Counted from the stretch's first letter, positions 34,161 to 42,521 are shown. The stretch is 56,667 nt of DNA from an uncultured Selenomonadales bacterium (GCA_937910665.1 CALEPR010000024.1:1-56667), one strand, 5' to 3'. The notes: generated by a model from the sequence alone, not told the origin. Numbers and translations: made by a program.

Positions 34161-34195
34161 AAAAAAATCTCCCGAAATGCTCCAGGAGATTTTTT
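34161..34195. terminator. Bidirectional terminator between the AIM24 gene and tRNA-Ala
   Basis: AAAAATCTCC pairs with GGAGATTTTT around CGAAATGCTCCA. A-run on the left and T-run on the right allow use by both converging transcripts. Confidence 0.75.
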
Positions 34196-34228
34196 ATTTT
34201 TATTCGCTTAAAAAAAAATTCAATTCAT

Positions 34229-34304
34229 TGGTGGAGACGAGGGGGTTCGAACCCCTGACCTCTTGACTGCCAGTCAAACGCTCTCCCAGCTGAGCTACGC
34301 CCCC
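34229..34304 (-). tRNA. tRNA-Ala (anticodon GGC)
   Basis: 76 bases on the minus strand from GGGGGCG to an encoded CCA. D-stem GCTC/GAGC, anticodon loop CTGGCAG (anticodon GGC), T-loop GGTTCGAACCCC region and acceptor stem pair throughout. The acceptor has the G3-U70 pair that identifies alanine tRNAs, in agreement with the anticodon. Confidence 0.96.
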
Positions 34305-34382
34305 GACAAATCTACAATGCGGTTATAATACTCTAAACTTTAAACTTTGTCAACTCTTGCCAATCAGAGATATCGCTCGCGC

Positions 34383-35108
34383 TTAAAAATTTTTGTAAAT
34401 TTCGTTGACAAGTTTTAAATCTTCTTCCGTGTCCACTCCGACAAATTTGCAGTCGCTTTTTATGACGCGAATTTTATAACCGTTTTCCAATGCGCGAAGT
34501 TGTTCGAGAGATTCTGCTTGCTCTAATTCGGTCGGCGGCATTTTCGCATAATCTAGCAAAAAATTTCTGCGGTAAGCGTAAATTCCAATGTGCTTGAAAA
34601 CTTTTGACTTGCCTTCGTTGCGAGGATATGGAATCAGGGAGCGCGAAAAGTAGAGCGCGTTATTATTTTTGTCTATGACAACTTTGACATTGTTTGGATT
34701 TTTCATTTCCTCTGCGTCCGAAAGTTCTGTTGCGACGGTTGCCATTTGCAAAGTTTCATCTTCAAATTGTTTTGCAAGTTCCTCGATCAAAGTCGCCTCA
34801 ATTAAAGGCTCGTCGCCTTGAACATTTATCACAACGTCTGCATCGGGAAATTTTTCCGCAACTTCGGCAAGTCGATCCGTGCCTGTTTTGTGATCTGCGC
34901 GGGTCATCATGGCTCGACCGAAATTTTTTTCCACAGCTTGAAAAATTCTTTCGTCGTCAGTCGCAACAATTACTTCGGAAATATTTTTTGCAAGTTTCGC
35001 CCTGTCGTAAACTCGGCAGATCATCGGCTTGCCGCAAATATCTTTCAGCGGTTTGCCGGGCAATCTTGTTGAAGCGTACCGCGCAGGAATTACGCAAATT
35101 GTTTTCAT
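34383..35108 (-). CDS. kdsB: CMP-KDO synthetase (3-deoxy-manno-octulosonate cytidylyltransferase)
   Basis: 241 residues. It activates KDO as CMP-KDO for lipopolysaccharide core assembly. VIPARYASTRLPGKPL is the nucleotide-binding signature; DVVINVQGDEPLIE holds the metal-binding Asp, and KHIGIYAYRRNFLL is also typical. The gene starts 22 bases after the waaA-lpxK stop, and the product is the substrate of the WaaA domain of that gene. It is direct evidence that this organism has an outer membrane with KDO-containing lipid A. Confidence 0.96.
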   Translation of the reverse strand: MKTICVIPARYASTRLPGKPLKDICGKPMICRVYDRAKLAKNISEVIVATDDERIFQAVEKNFGRAMMTRADHKTGTDRLAEVAEKFPDADVVINVQGDEPLIEATLIEELAKQFEDETLQMATVATELSDAEEMKNPNNVKVVIDKNNNALYFSRSLIPYPRNEGKSKVFKHIGIYAYRRNFLLDYAKMPPTELEQAESLEQLRALENGYKIRVIKSDCKFVGVDTEEDLKLVNEIYKNF

Positions 35109-35130
35109 TTTAATTCACCTCAAAAATTTT

Positions 35131-37617
35131 TCATCGTTCGCCAAGTTTTTCAGAAAGTCTGCGTTTCATTTCAGATTTAAATTCGTCGCCGCCGGTCTGA
35201 AATTTTACTTCGACGCAAATTACAAAAATTGGAATACTCCAACTTTCATTTGCCACTTCGTCGGGAACTTTTACAGCGTCCTTTTCGGTCAGCACGATAA
35301 CTTCTGCGTCGAGTGCGTCGGCTTGCTGAAGAACGTCCTGCATTTCTGTCATTGTGTATTCATGGTGATCGGGATAGCGGAGACTTTCAATAATTTCCGC
35401 ACCTAAATCTTTCAAAGTCCGCTCGAAAGACGCAGGATTTCCAATCGCCGAAACTGCCATAACTTTTTTGCCGGAAATTTTATCGACGCTGATTCCTTCC
35501 TGCGAAAGATCATTAAACCAGTCAGCAAGCGGAATAAAACAGCGCGGCTGATGAATACTCTCGACAATTTGAGCATTTTTATTGTACTTGTGAACAGTTT
35601 CGCGAATATATTCTCCCGCTCCGCTTTCGGCTTGATCAACTTTTGTAATTAAGCAAACATCTGCGCGGCTGATATGCGACATTGATTCGCGAAGTGTTCC
35701 TCGCGGCAAAATATGTCCGTTGCCGAAAACATTCACGGCATCGACAAGCAAAATATCCATGTCGCGAACAAGTTGCCAATGTTGATAGCCGTCATCCAAA
35801 ATTGCAACCTCTGCGCCGAAATTTTCAATCGCATAACGACCTGTGACAGCTCTTTCCGCTCCGATTAAGACAGGAACATTAGGTAAGTGTTTCGCCAACA
35901 TAAAAGCCTCGTCGCCCGCCTCAGCCGCAGACATTTTTAATTGCTTGCCGTCAGAAACTATTCCAACTTCGCCGTGCCATTTTGCTCGGTAGCCGCGATT
36001 TAAAATTACAACCTTATAACCTAAGTCGCGAATATCTCTTGCCAACCTCTGCGCCGTTGGAGTTTTTCCCGTGCCGCCGACTGTAATATTTCCAAGACTG
36101 ATGACATAGCAGTCAAGTTTTTCTTTGCGTGAAATTCCAATTTTGTAACCAAGCAATTTAATATTGACAAGCTGCTCATAGATCAGCGAAAAAAGATAAA
36201 GTATTCCCATGAAAAAGTGCGTAGAAATTCCGTGAACTTCTTTGCTGTGAATCACGTCGATAAAATAAGTTCGCAAATTTTCAACTTTCTGCGTCGTGCG
36301 AAGGTGCCTAGCACTTTCTTTCGCTTCGTACTCTGTCAAAACTTTTCTGAGCAAAATTGCAGACTTCCGAGCCGCCCCGCGATTTTCATGAATTATTTTT
36401 AAAGTTTCTTCCTCAAGCTGTTTTCTTCGCTCGGGATCGTCGAAAAGTTTTTTTGTTTCCTCAACAAGTTCTTCAGGACTGTTTACAGTTATGCAGGCGT
36501 TGCGACTTTTGAAAAGCGCGTGAGTTTCTTTAAAATTTTCCATGTGGTAGCCGATAATAATTGCTTTTCCATGCGCCGCCGGTTCCAAAATATTATGTCC
36601 GCCATGAGTTACCAAAGTTCCTCCGACATAAATAACAGTTCCAATGCTGTAAATTCTGCCGAGTTCGCCGACGGTATCGACAATCACAATATCATTTTCT
36701 GTCGAAGGATTTTTTTGCAATTCTGTTCGCGTACCGACTTTGAAACCTGAACTGCTGCAAATTCCGATAACTTCTCTTGTTCGCAAAGTTTCACGCGGCG
36801 CGATAACTAATTTTGCTTTCGGATGATTTTCACGAACTGCGCGGAAGGCATTTAAAACATATTCCTCCTCACTGCGGTGAGTACTTCCTGCAACCAAAAT
36901 TTCATCATCAGCATTAAGTCCCATTGTTCGGAAAAAATTTTGCTTTTCTTCCGGCGTAACGTCGGTGTAAGTTTGATCAAATTTTGTATTGCCCGTGACT
37001 GTGACAAGTTCCTCAGGTGCGCCGAGTTGTTTAATATATTCTGCGTCGATGTGTGACTGCATTGCAAAAAATTTTACAGTGCCGATCATGTCCGTCAAAA
37101 TCGAGAACATATATTTGTAGCGGCGAACACTTTTGTCAGAAATTCTGCCGTTGACCATCATCACAGGAATATGAAGTTGACGCGCAGTTTTTAAAAAGTT
37201 TGGCCAGAGCTCTGTTTCGACCGGCATAAAAATTCTTGGGTGAACTCGACGCAAAACAGATGCCGAAACAAAAGGCAAATCGAGCGGAAAATAAATTATG
37301 CTGTCAGCGTCTTTGATAATTCTGTTTGCCATTTCGTAACCAGCAGTCGTCACGACTGAAACTAAAATTGGCGACTTTGGAAATTCGCGCCGAAATTCTT
37401 TTATCAGCGGCGAAGTTGCAACAATTTCACCGACCGATGCTGCGTGTACCCAGATACAATTTTTTTTCGCGACAGGATCGAGTGCGCCCTCAGGAAAAAA
37501 TCCCAAGCTCTGTTTTATTCGCTCAACAAATCCTTTTTCGCGAATGGATCTGATTGCGAACACAGGAATTATTATTATCACGACCAATATCGCCGCTAAA
37601 TTGTAAAGTAACTGCAT
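35131..37617 (-). CDS. KDO transferase (WaaA) fused to lipid A 4'-kinase (LpxK)
   Basis: One 828-residue frame. Residues 1-430 are the KDO transferase: an N-terminal membrane anchor, the catalytic-Glu region WVHAASVGEIVATSPL, ETELWPNFLK and the C-terminal donor-site stretches VGGTLVTHGGHNILEPAAHG. Residues about 445-828 are LpxK: the Walker A SLGNITVGGTGKTPTAQRLA, ILDDGYQHWQLVRDMDILLVD and a downstream ALTEKDAVK-like stretch (VLTEKDAVK). The enzyme would phosphorylate the disaccharide at the 4' position and then add KDO, two consecutive inner-leaflet steps of lipid A synthesis. Fusion of the two is rare outside diderm Firmicutes. GGGAG precedes the ATG. Confidence 0.93.
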   Translation of the reverse strand: MQLLYNLAAILVVIIIIPVFAIRSIREKGFVERIKQSLGFFPEGALDPVAKKNCIWVHAASVGEIVATSPLIKEFRREFPKSPILVSVVTTAGYEMANRIIKDADSIIYFPLDLPFVSASVLRRVHPRIFMPVETELWPNFLKTARQLHIPVMMVNGRISDKSVRRYKYMFSILTDMIGTVKFFAMQSHIDAEYIKQLGAPEELVTVTGNTKFDQTYTDVTPEEKQNFFRTMGLNADDEILVAGSTHRSEEEYVLNAFRAVRENHPKAKLVIAPRETLRTREVIGICSSSGFKVGTRTELQKNPSTENDIVIVDTVGELGRIYSIGTVIYVGGTLVTHGGHNILEPAAHGKAIIIGYHMENFKETHALFKSRNACITVNSPEELVEETKKLFDDPERRKQLEEETLKIIHENRGAARKSAILLRKVLTEYEAKESARHLRTTQKVENLRTYFIDVIHSKEVHGISTHFFMGILYLFSLIYEQLVNIKLLGYKIGISRKEKLDCYVISLGNITVGGTGKTPTAQRLARDIRDLGYKVVILNRGYRAKWHGEVGIVSDGKQLKMSAAEAGDEAFMLAKHLPNVPVLIGAERAVTGRYAIENFGAEVAILDDGYQHWQLVRDMDILLVDAVNVFGNGHILPRGTLRESMSHISRADVCLITKVDQAESGAGEYIRETVHKYNKNAQIVESIHQPRCFIPLADWFNDLSQEGISVDKISGKKVMAVSAIGNPASFERTLKDLGAEIIESLRYPDHHEYTMTEMQDVLQQADALDAEVIVLTEKDAVKVPDEVANESWSIPIFVICVEVKFQTGGDEFKSEMKRRLSEKLGER

Positions 37618-37642
37618 AAATTTTCTCCCTTCGGGATAAAAT

Positions 37643-37713
37643 AATTAGGAATTAGGAAAGAGGATTGAGGAATTATTTCATTCCTAACTACTAACTCCTA
37701 CTTCCTAATTGAA
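37643..37713. repeat. Family A heptad repeat element (copy 6, full palindrome), partly coding
   Basis: Units aattagg, aattagg, aaagagg, attgagg, then ttcctaa, ctactaa, ctcctac, ttcctaa. Its right half encodes, on the minus strand, the last residues (QLGSRS) and stop of the PIG-L-like gene. Confidence 0.85.
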
Positions 37714-39196
37714 TTAGTTTGTCCAGCCATTGAAACATTTTAAACTGAATCTGCGCCAAGTCACCGATGCGCCGAATTATTGCTCTGTCATAAATGTTTG
37801 GATTGCCGATAACTTCCGCAGTCAAAATAATTTCTTCCGCGCCACCGAAATTCAAAACAAATTCCCTGTCGCCGTCCAAAACTTCAGTCAAAATTTTTTC
37901 TCCATCCGACTCGGCAAAAATTCTGACAGGTTCATCGACATGGAAACGATAAAGTCCCAGCGAAATTTTTTCAACCTCGACAGGCAAAAATAATTTGTAG
38001 AAAAAATCTTTTCCTGCAGTGAGTTTGACGAACGGGGGAATCTGTCTGCGCGGCTCGGCGTTTGAAAAAAATTCAACTTCGCCGATACCGAAATTTTCTC
38101 CGCCTTCAAGCATTTTTATTTCAGCGCATTTTACAAAAATTTTTTCAGTGTCAATTTCTAAAGGAAGTCCATGACTCGGCAAAATTCCTTCAACTTTGTA
38201 ACTATTATCTAAAGAAATTCCTGTGTTGTCAATCTTTAACCGCGAATTATCCAGTACAAAATTTATTTCAATCTTCGCCGACTGTTCGTCCTGCCAATTT
38301 CCATAGACAAAAATTTTTTGAATCTGAACGCCTTCCTCCCAGTCGAAGGTAAAGACAGAATTTTTTTCCGCATCCAAAATTTTAAAGTCGCAAATTTTTT
38401 CCGCAGAAATTTTTGCAGTCAACGCTTGATTGTCAGTCCGCCTTTCAAAGTAAACTTCGTCGCCGTTCAAAATTCTTAGCGCATTTAAGTTATTCCTGTA
38501 ACTTTGAATCGCCTTCGCGACAGGATTATCTTTCTGCAAAGACTTTTGACAAATTTCAGGCACAGGGAAACGCACACGATTTTTCCAAGAATAATTTGCG
38601 CGGTCGATAATGTCGAAATTGTAGCCGTCGGTCACTCCAACTTTAGGGCGCACAGTCGAAAGCAAATTTGTCGCATAGAAGTCAGGTGGAGAATTTAAAG
38701 CAGTAGCGCAGGCAAATTTTTTGTAAACTTCAGGACGATAATCTTTGTCCTCACGCAAAACTTTTGCAAGCACTTCATCAAAAATTGTCGACAAATTTTT
38801 ATATTCAGCTTGTGAATCATAATCCGCACAGAAAATTATATTCGGTTGGAGTTCAAGAATATTTTTTTCCAAGTCAGTTTTAAAATTTCCGTCGCTGAGG
38901 AAAATAATTTTTTCTTCCTTCAAGCCAAGACTTTTCAAAATTTCTGCGTTAAAATTTTTCCTCGACTTGTAAGCGACAAAAATTTCTGCCTTCGCCGACG
39001 CGAAATGAAAAATTAAATTTCCCGCAATCAAAATTTCGTCGCCGGGCTTTGGAGCAAAAATTAAAATTCTTGTACCGAAATAACTTCTGTCGAAAAAAGA
39101 ATTTCCGGTCGTGACAACTTCCTCCGCAAAAGTCATCTCGTTACCAAGTTCAAAAGTTCCGTCGAGAGCCGCATCGAAAAATTTATTTTCCTTCAT
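37691..39196 (-). CDS. PIG-L/LmbE-like protein with lost zinc ligands
   Basis: 501 residues. The N-terminal 60-330 region follows the PIG-L deacetylase fold: ILIFAPKPGDEILIAGNLIF sits where deacetylases have AHPDDE, and PNIIFCADYDSQAEYKNL where they have the HxDH zinc motif. The three metal ligands are all replaced (PGDE for HPDDE; QAEY for HPDH), so it cannot be an ordinary zinc deacetylase. The C-terminal half is beta-rich and unrecognised. ATG at 39196 follows AAAGG. It precedes waaA-lpxK and kdsB in the same orientation, which suggests a binding or scaffolding role in envelope glycolipid handling; this is inference. The final residues derive from repeat copy 6. Confidence 0.7.
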   Translation of the reverse strand: MKENKFFDAALDGTFELGNEMTFAEEVVTTGNSFFDRSYFGTRILIFAPKPGDEILIAGNLIFHFASAKAEIFVAYKSRKNFNAEILKSLGLKEEKIIFLSDGNFKTDLEKNILELQPNIIFCADYDSQAEYKNLSTIFDEVLAKVLREDKDYRPEVYKKFACATALNSPPDFYATNLLSTVRPKVGVTDGYNFDIIDRANYSWKNRVRFPVPEICQKSLQKDNPVAKAIQSYRNNLNALRILNGDEVYFERRTDNQALTAKISAEKICDFKILDAEKNSVFTFDWEEGVQIQKIFVYGNWQDEQSAKIEINFVLDNSRLKIDNTGISLDNSYKVEGILPSHGLPLEIDTEKIFVKCAEIKMLEGGENFGIGEVEFFSNAEPRRQIPPFVKLTAGKDFFYKLFLPVEVEKISLGLYRFHVDEPVRIFAESDGEKILTEVLDGDREFVLNFGGAEEIILTAEVIGNPNIYDRAIIRRIGDLAQIQFKMFQWLDKLIQLGSRS

Positions 39197-39260
39197 CAAA
39201 ATGCCTTTCAAAAAATTTTTTTCAAGATTATAACAGACGGCGCAAAAAAAATCAGCAATT

Positions 39261-39289
39261 TTGTAAACAGATTTAAATTTTGATATAAT
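39261..39289 (+). promoter_or_regulatory. Promoter of pilT
   Basis: TTGTAA (39261-39266), a 17-base spacer and TATAAT (39284-39289) lie 31 bases before the TTG start of pilT. Confidence 0.7.
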
Positions 39290-39320
39290 GTTAAAAATTT
39301 TTTCGTTGGAGGAATTGAAA

Positions 39321-40307
39321 TTGTCGCTTGAAGAAATTTTAATCGACGCAGCAAGGCGCGAAGTTTCTGATATTCATTTGACGGCAGGGCAGGAAATTTT
39401 TTTTCGCGCAGACGGAGAATTTTTTTCTGTCGGCGAGGTTTTAACTTTGCAAGACTTGGAAAAAATTTTGTCTGAAATTTTGTCGCCGCAACTTGAAAAA
39501 AATTTGCAGGAAAAAAAATCTGTGGACTTTTCATTTGTTGCGGAAAAAATTTCCAGGCGTTTCCGAGTCAACATTTATTTTCAGCGAAAATTTCCTGCCG
39601 TTGCATTTCGATTGATACCTGAAAAAATTCCTGCGTTGGAAAAAATTGGTGCTCCGAAAGTTTTAAAAAATTTTTTCACGGCGACTCAAGGTTTAATTTT
39701 AGTCACCGGCAAGACAGGCTCAGGAAAGTCGACGACACTCGCCGCCTTCCTAAATGAACTTTGCAAAGTTCGTCCCTGCCACTTGCTGACGCTTGAAGAT
39801 CCGATCGAGTTTGAATATTCCGCACCGAAATCCTTTGTAAGTCAACGCGAACTTGGACAAGATTTTTTGAACTTCGCGGACGCAGTGAGAGTTGCTCTGC
39901 GCGAAATGCCGGACGTTTTACTTATCGGAGAAATTCGCGACGCAGAAACAATGCACGCAGCATTGGAAGCGTCGGCGGCAGGCGTTTTGGTTTTGGCAAC
40001 TTTGCACACAAAGTCGGCGGCGGAAACTGCGATGCGTGTCGAAACAATGTTTCCGTTAGTTCAGCGAGACGCAATTCGAGATTTATTTGCAGATGAGTTC
40101 AGCGCAATAATTTCCCAGCAACTTTTACAAACTTCTGGCGGCAGAAAATTGGCGGCAGAAGTTTTGCTTGCGACTCCGGCGGCGCGGTCTTTGATTCGGC
40201 AAGGAAAATATATTCAACTTCCTACCGTGATGATGAGCGGAAAAAATTTAGGTATGCAGACGATGGATGCGGCAGTTAAGCAGTTAGGAATTAGGAGTGA
40301 GGACTGA
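39321..40307 (+). CDS. pilT: Type IV pilus retraction ATPase PilT
   Basis: 328 residues. N-terminal PAS-like domain starting SLEEILIDAARREVSDIHLT, then the ATPase core: Walker A VTGKTGSGKSTTLAAF, Asp box LTLEDPIEFEY, Walker B ALREMPDVLLIGEIRDAET and His box LATLHTKSAAETAMR. The ALREDPD-type segment reads ALREMPD. PilT depolymerises type IV pili, driving twitching and DNA uptake. The TTG at 39321 follows GGAGG by 8 bases and matches the family start; the ATG 33 bases upstream overlaps the promoter and is rejected. The last residues (QLGIRSED) come from repeat copy 7. No pilB, pilin or pilM-Q genes are near. Confidence 0.92.
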   Translation: MSLEEILIDAARREVSDIHLTAGQEIFFRADGEFFSVGEVLTLQDLEKILSEILSPQLEKNLQEKKSVDFSFVAEKISRRFRVNIYFQRKFPAVAFRLIPEKIPALEKIGAPKVLKNFFTATQGLILVTGKTGSGKSTTLAAFLNELCKVRPCHLLTLEDPIEFEYSAPKSFVSQRELGQDFLNFADAVRVALREMPDVLLIGEIRDAETMHAALEASAAGVLVLATLHTKSAAETAMRVETMFPLVQRDAIRDLFADEFSAIISQQLLQTSGGRKLAAEVLLATPAARSLIRQGKYIQLPTVMMSGKNLGMQTMDAAVKQLGIRSED

Positions 40308-40313
40308 GGAATG
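40282..40313 (+). repeat. Family A heptad repeat (copy 7), coding and ribosome-binding
   Basis: Units gttagga, attagga, gtgagga, ctgagga across the pilT-pilC junction. They encode the C-terminus of PilT and provide GAGGA, 7 bases before the pilC GTG. Confidence 0.85.
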
Positions 40314-40317
40314 TTTT

Positions 40318-41517
40318 GTGAAATTTAAATATGAAGGTTACGACAAAAATTCTGTCGCGAAGTTTGGAACTTTGGACGCAGAAAGTTTGACCGACGCATA
40401 TTCCGCACTTCAATTTCAAGGCGTAACGGTTGTAAATCTTGAGGCGGAGAAGTCGAGCATTTTAAAAATTTTTTCGGAATATTTTTTACGTCTTCAGCTT
40501 GGCGAAAAGTGGAAGTCAGTTTTCTTTCGTGAACTAAGCGTTATGCTCGGCGTTATGAACATTCACGACGCAATTCAGTCTCTGAAAAAATCTGCGGCAG
40601 AAATTTCCGCACAGAAAATTTTTTCCGAACTTTTCAACTCGATCGAAGGCGGCGAAACTTTTTCTGCGGCACTCAGGCGGCACGAAATAATTTTTGGTAG
40701 CGATGTAATTCAGTCAATCGAAATTGCGGAGACAAGCGGAAATCTTCAGGAAATCACCGCACAAATTGCAGACAGACTTGAACAAAATTATTCGACTGAA
40801 AGAAAAGTTCGCGGCGCGATGTATTACCCGATCGTAGTTTTGGTGGCGGCGGTAATTGCGGCGTTGATAATGATAAAATATACTTTGCCGGTTTTTGAAT
40901 CTTTTTACAATGATCAAGGCGGAGAATTGCCGCTGATAACTTTAATTTTACTGCGCGGCGGAAATTTTTTGATTGAAAATTTGCCTGTAATTTTTATTTT
41001 GACACTTGCCGCAATTTTTTTAGCGGTTATAATTTATCGCGAAGTCGGAGAAGTAAAATTTTTTTTCGGCAAGCTGAAATGGCAGATAAAAATTTTTCGC
41101 GAAATTGAACTCAGAAATTTTTTTGGCAGATTGAGTTTTTTACTTGAAAGCGGAATAACTTTGAATGACGCTGTAAAAATGTGTTCGCTGTCGAGCGGAA
41201 ATTTATTTGTAAAAAATTTTCTTGGCGAAGTGAAAAATTCTGTCGAGCGCGGAGAAAAATTTGGCGCAGCTTTAAAAAAATTTGTAAAAAATTTTTCAGC
41301 GTTGTACTTGGGCTTGATAGTGACAGGCGAGGAGAGCGGAGAACTTACCGAAATGTTAAAACAATGTGAGTCGATGGCAAATTTTGAAATTGAAGAAACT
41401 CTCCGCGAACTTCCTGCGAAAGCTGAAGTTTATGGAACGCTGGCGGCGGGAATAATTGTCGGCGCATTGGTCTTTTCAATAATCCTTCCAATTTTGAATA
41501 TGACAAATTTATTTTAA
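40318..41517 (+). CDS. pilC: Type IV pilus inner-membrane platform protein PilC/PilG family (T2SSF)
   Basis: About 399 residues with two T2SSF domains. The N-terminal FKYEGYDKNSVAKFGTLDAE is the usual leading motif; membrane segments are near residues 163-190, 215-240 and 370-395. Repeated helical motifs are FRELSVMLGVMNIHDAIQSL and GRLSFLLESGITLNDAVKM, and EETLRELPAKAE precedes the last span. It anchors the pilus assembly ATPases. The GTG at 40318 is preferred for spacing; an in-frame GTG at 40297 lies inside the repeat. It is co-transcribed with pilT. Confidence 0.9.
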   Translation: MKFKYEGYDKNSVAKFGTLDAESLTDAYSALQFQGVTVVNLEAEKSSILKIFSEYFLRLQLGEKWKSVFFRELSVMLGVMNIHDAIQSLKKSAAEISAQKIFSELFNSIEGGETFSAALRRHEIIFGSDVIQSIEIAETSGNLQEITAQIADRLEQNYSTERKVRGAMYYPIVVLVAAVIAALIMIKYTLPVFESFYNDQGGELPLITLILLRGGNFLIENLPVIFILTLAAIFLAVIIYREVGEVKFFFGKLKWQIKIFREIELRNFFGRLSFLLESGITLNDAVKMCSLSSGNLFVKNFLGEVKNSVERGEKFGAALKKFVKNFSALYLGLIVTGEESGELTEMLKQCESMANFEIEETLRELPAKAEVYGTLAAGIIVGALVFSIILPILNMTNLF

Positions 41518-41530
41518 GGAGTGAAAGAAA

Positions 41531-41741
41531 ATGGAAAATGTAAAAATCAGAAAAAGTGGCGAGGCTTATTTTTTTAAAATTGCCGAGTGACATGGAAAAT
41601 ATCAAAAATTTTGTTATTTCGCCTTCAAACGAAAATACTTTGATTTTGGCACCGAAGGGAAGTAAAATAGCAAATATTCTTGAAAGTTTGAATATGTTTT
41701 CAAACGACATCTTTGAAGATTGGGAGGAGAACAAAATTTGA
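41531..41741 (+). pseudogene. VapB-type antitoxin gene, frameshifted
   Basis: An ATG with AAGGAG 8 bases upstream opens MENVKIRKSGEAYFFKIAE and stops at 41590. In the next frame the sequence continues without a break as KLPSDMENIKNFVISPS, LILAPKGSKIANILESLNMF and SNDIFEDWEENKI to 41741. Joined, they give about 69 residues of a VapB antitoxin: N-terminal AbrB/MazE-like strand, LAPK, and the toxin-binding ESL..FS.D....E tail. The break lies in the T7-A4 run at about 41570-41580, so a one-base indel is enough to explain it. Confidence 0.7.
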
Positions 41742-41836
41742 AATATATTTTTGTCACGCACAACTTGAAAAATTTTTCGCGCATTGAAAATTTAGAAATT
41801 AAAGATTGGACAGTTGAAAATGATTCACTTGACTAA
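41738..41836 (+). pseudogene. C-terminal remnant of a VapC PIN toxin
   Basis: A 32-residue frame from a TTG that overlaps the antitoxin stop: KYIFVTHNLKNFSRIENLEI followed by KDWT. This is the conserved C-terminal end of VapC PIN-domain ribonucleases (the VTHNxxxFxRIxxLxIxxW segment with the last acidic-site Asn). The first roughly 100 residues, including the first three catalytic acidic residues, are missing. It overlaps the ftsE start. It cannot be an active toxin. Confidence 0.65.
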
Positions 41837-42521
41837 CGTTACAAAAATTTACAAGCAAAATAATGTCGTCGCGCTGGAAAATGTCAGCTTGGACATTGAA
41901 CGCGGGGAATTTGTTTTTTTGGTGGGAACTTCAGGCAGTGGAAAATCTACGCTGATGAAACTTTTGATGCGTGAGGAGTTGGCGACTTCGGGAGAAATTT
42001 TTGTTGACGGAAAAAATGTTGTCAAACTTCAGCAAAAAGAAGTTCCATATTTGCGCCGGGCATTGGGAGTAATTTTTCAGGACTTTCGACTTTTGGAGGA
42101 CAGAACTGTTTATGAAAATGTTGCCTTCGCCATGCAAGTTATCGAGGCTCCGCGTCAACTTATGGAAAAAAGCGTCGGAGCAGTTTTGGACATTGTAGGA
42201 CTGAGCGAAAAGCAAAAACATTTTCCAAGTCAACTTTCCGGCGGCGAACGTCAGAGAGTTGCCATTGCCCGGGCGATTGTGAACGATCCAAAAATTGTAA
42301 TTGCCGACGAACCGACAGGAAATTTAGATCCTGAAACAAGCTGGGACATCATGGATATTTTTCAGCGAATCAATGCGGCGGGCGCGACGATTATAATGGC
42401 AACTCACGACAAAGATATTGTAAATCATATGTACCGCCGAGTTATCGAACTGGATCACGGAAAAATTATTCGCGATGAGAGTCGCGGCGGCTACGAAAAA
42501 TTTACAGACAGATTTAAATAG
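41820..42521 (+). CDS. ftsE: Cell division ATP-binding protein FtsE
   Basis: 233 residues. MIHLTNVTKIYKQNNVVALE, Walker A LVGTSGSGKSTLMKLL, signature LSGGERQRVAIARAIV, Walker B IVIADEPTGNLDPET and switch His MATHDKDIVNHM are the FtsE pattern. With FtsX it forms an ABC-type complex that activates a peptidoglycan hydrolase at the septum. The ATG at 41820 gives the standard N-terminus; a TTG six bases earlier is possible. The start lies inside the vapC remnant. ftsX follows after a family B element. Confidence 0.95.
   Translation: MIHLTNVTKIYKQNNVVALENVSLDIERGEFVFLVGTSGSGKSTLMKLLMREELATSGEIFVDGKNVVKLQQKEVPYLRRALGVIFQDFRLLEDRTVYENVAFAMQVIEAPRQLMEKSVGAVLDIVGLSEKQKHFPSQLSGGERQRVAIARAIVNDPKIVIADEPTGNLDPETSWDIMDIFQRINAAGATIIMATHDKDIVNHMYRRVIELDHGKIIRDESRGGYEKFTDRFK

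Noticed and set aside
34084..34266. Small open frame running through the tandem repeats into the tRNA gene
   Set aside because: It is Lys/Phe/Ser-rich sequence made from the A-tract repeats and a terminator, and ends inside tRNA-Ala.
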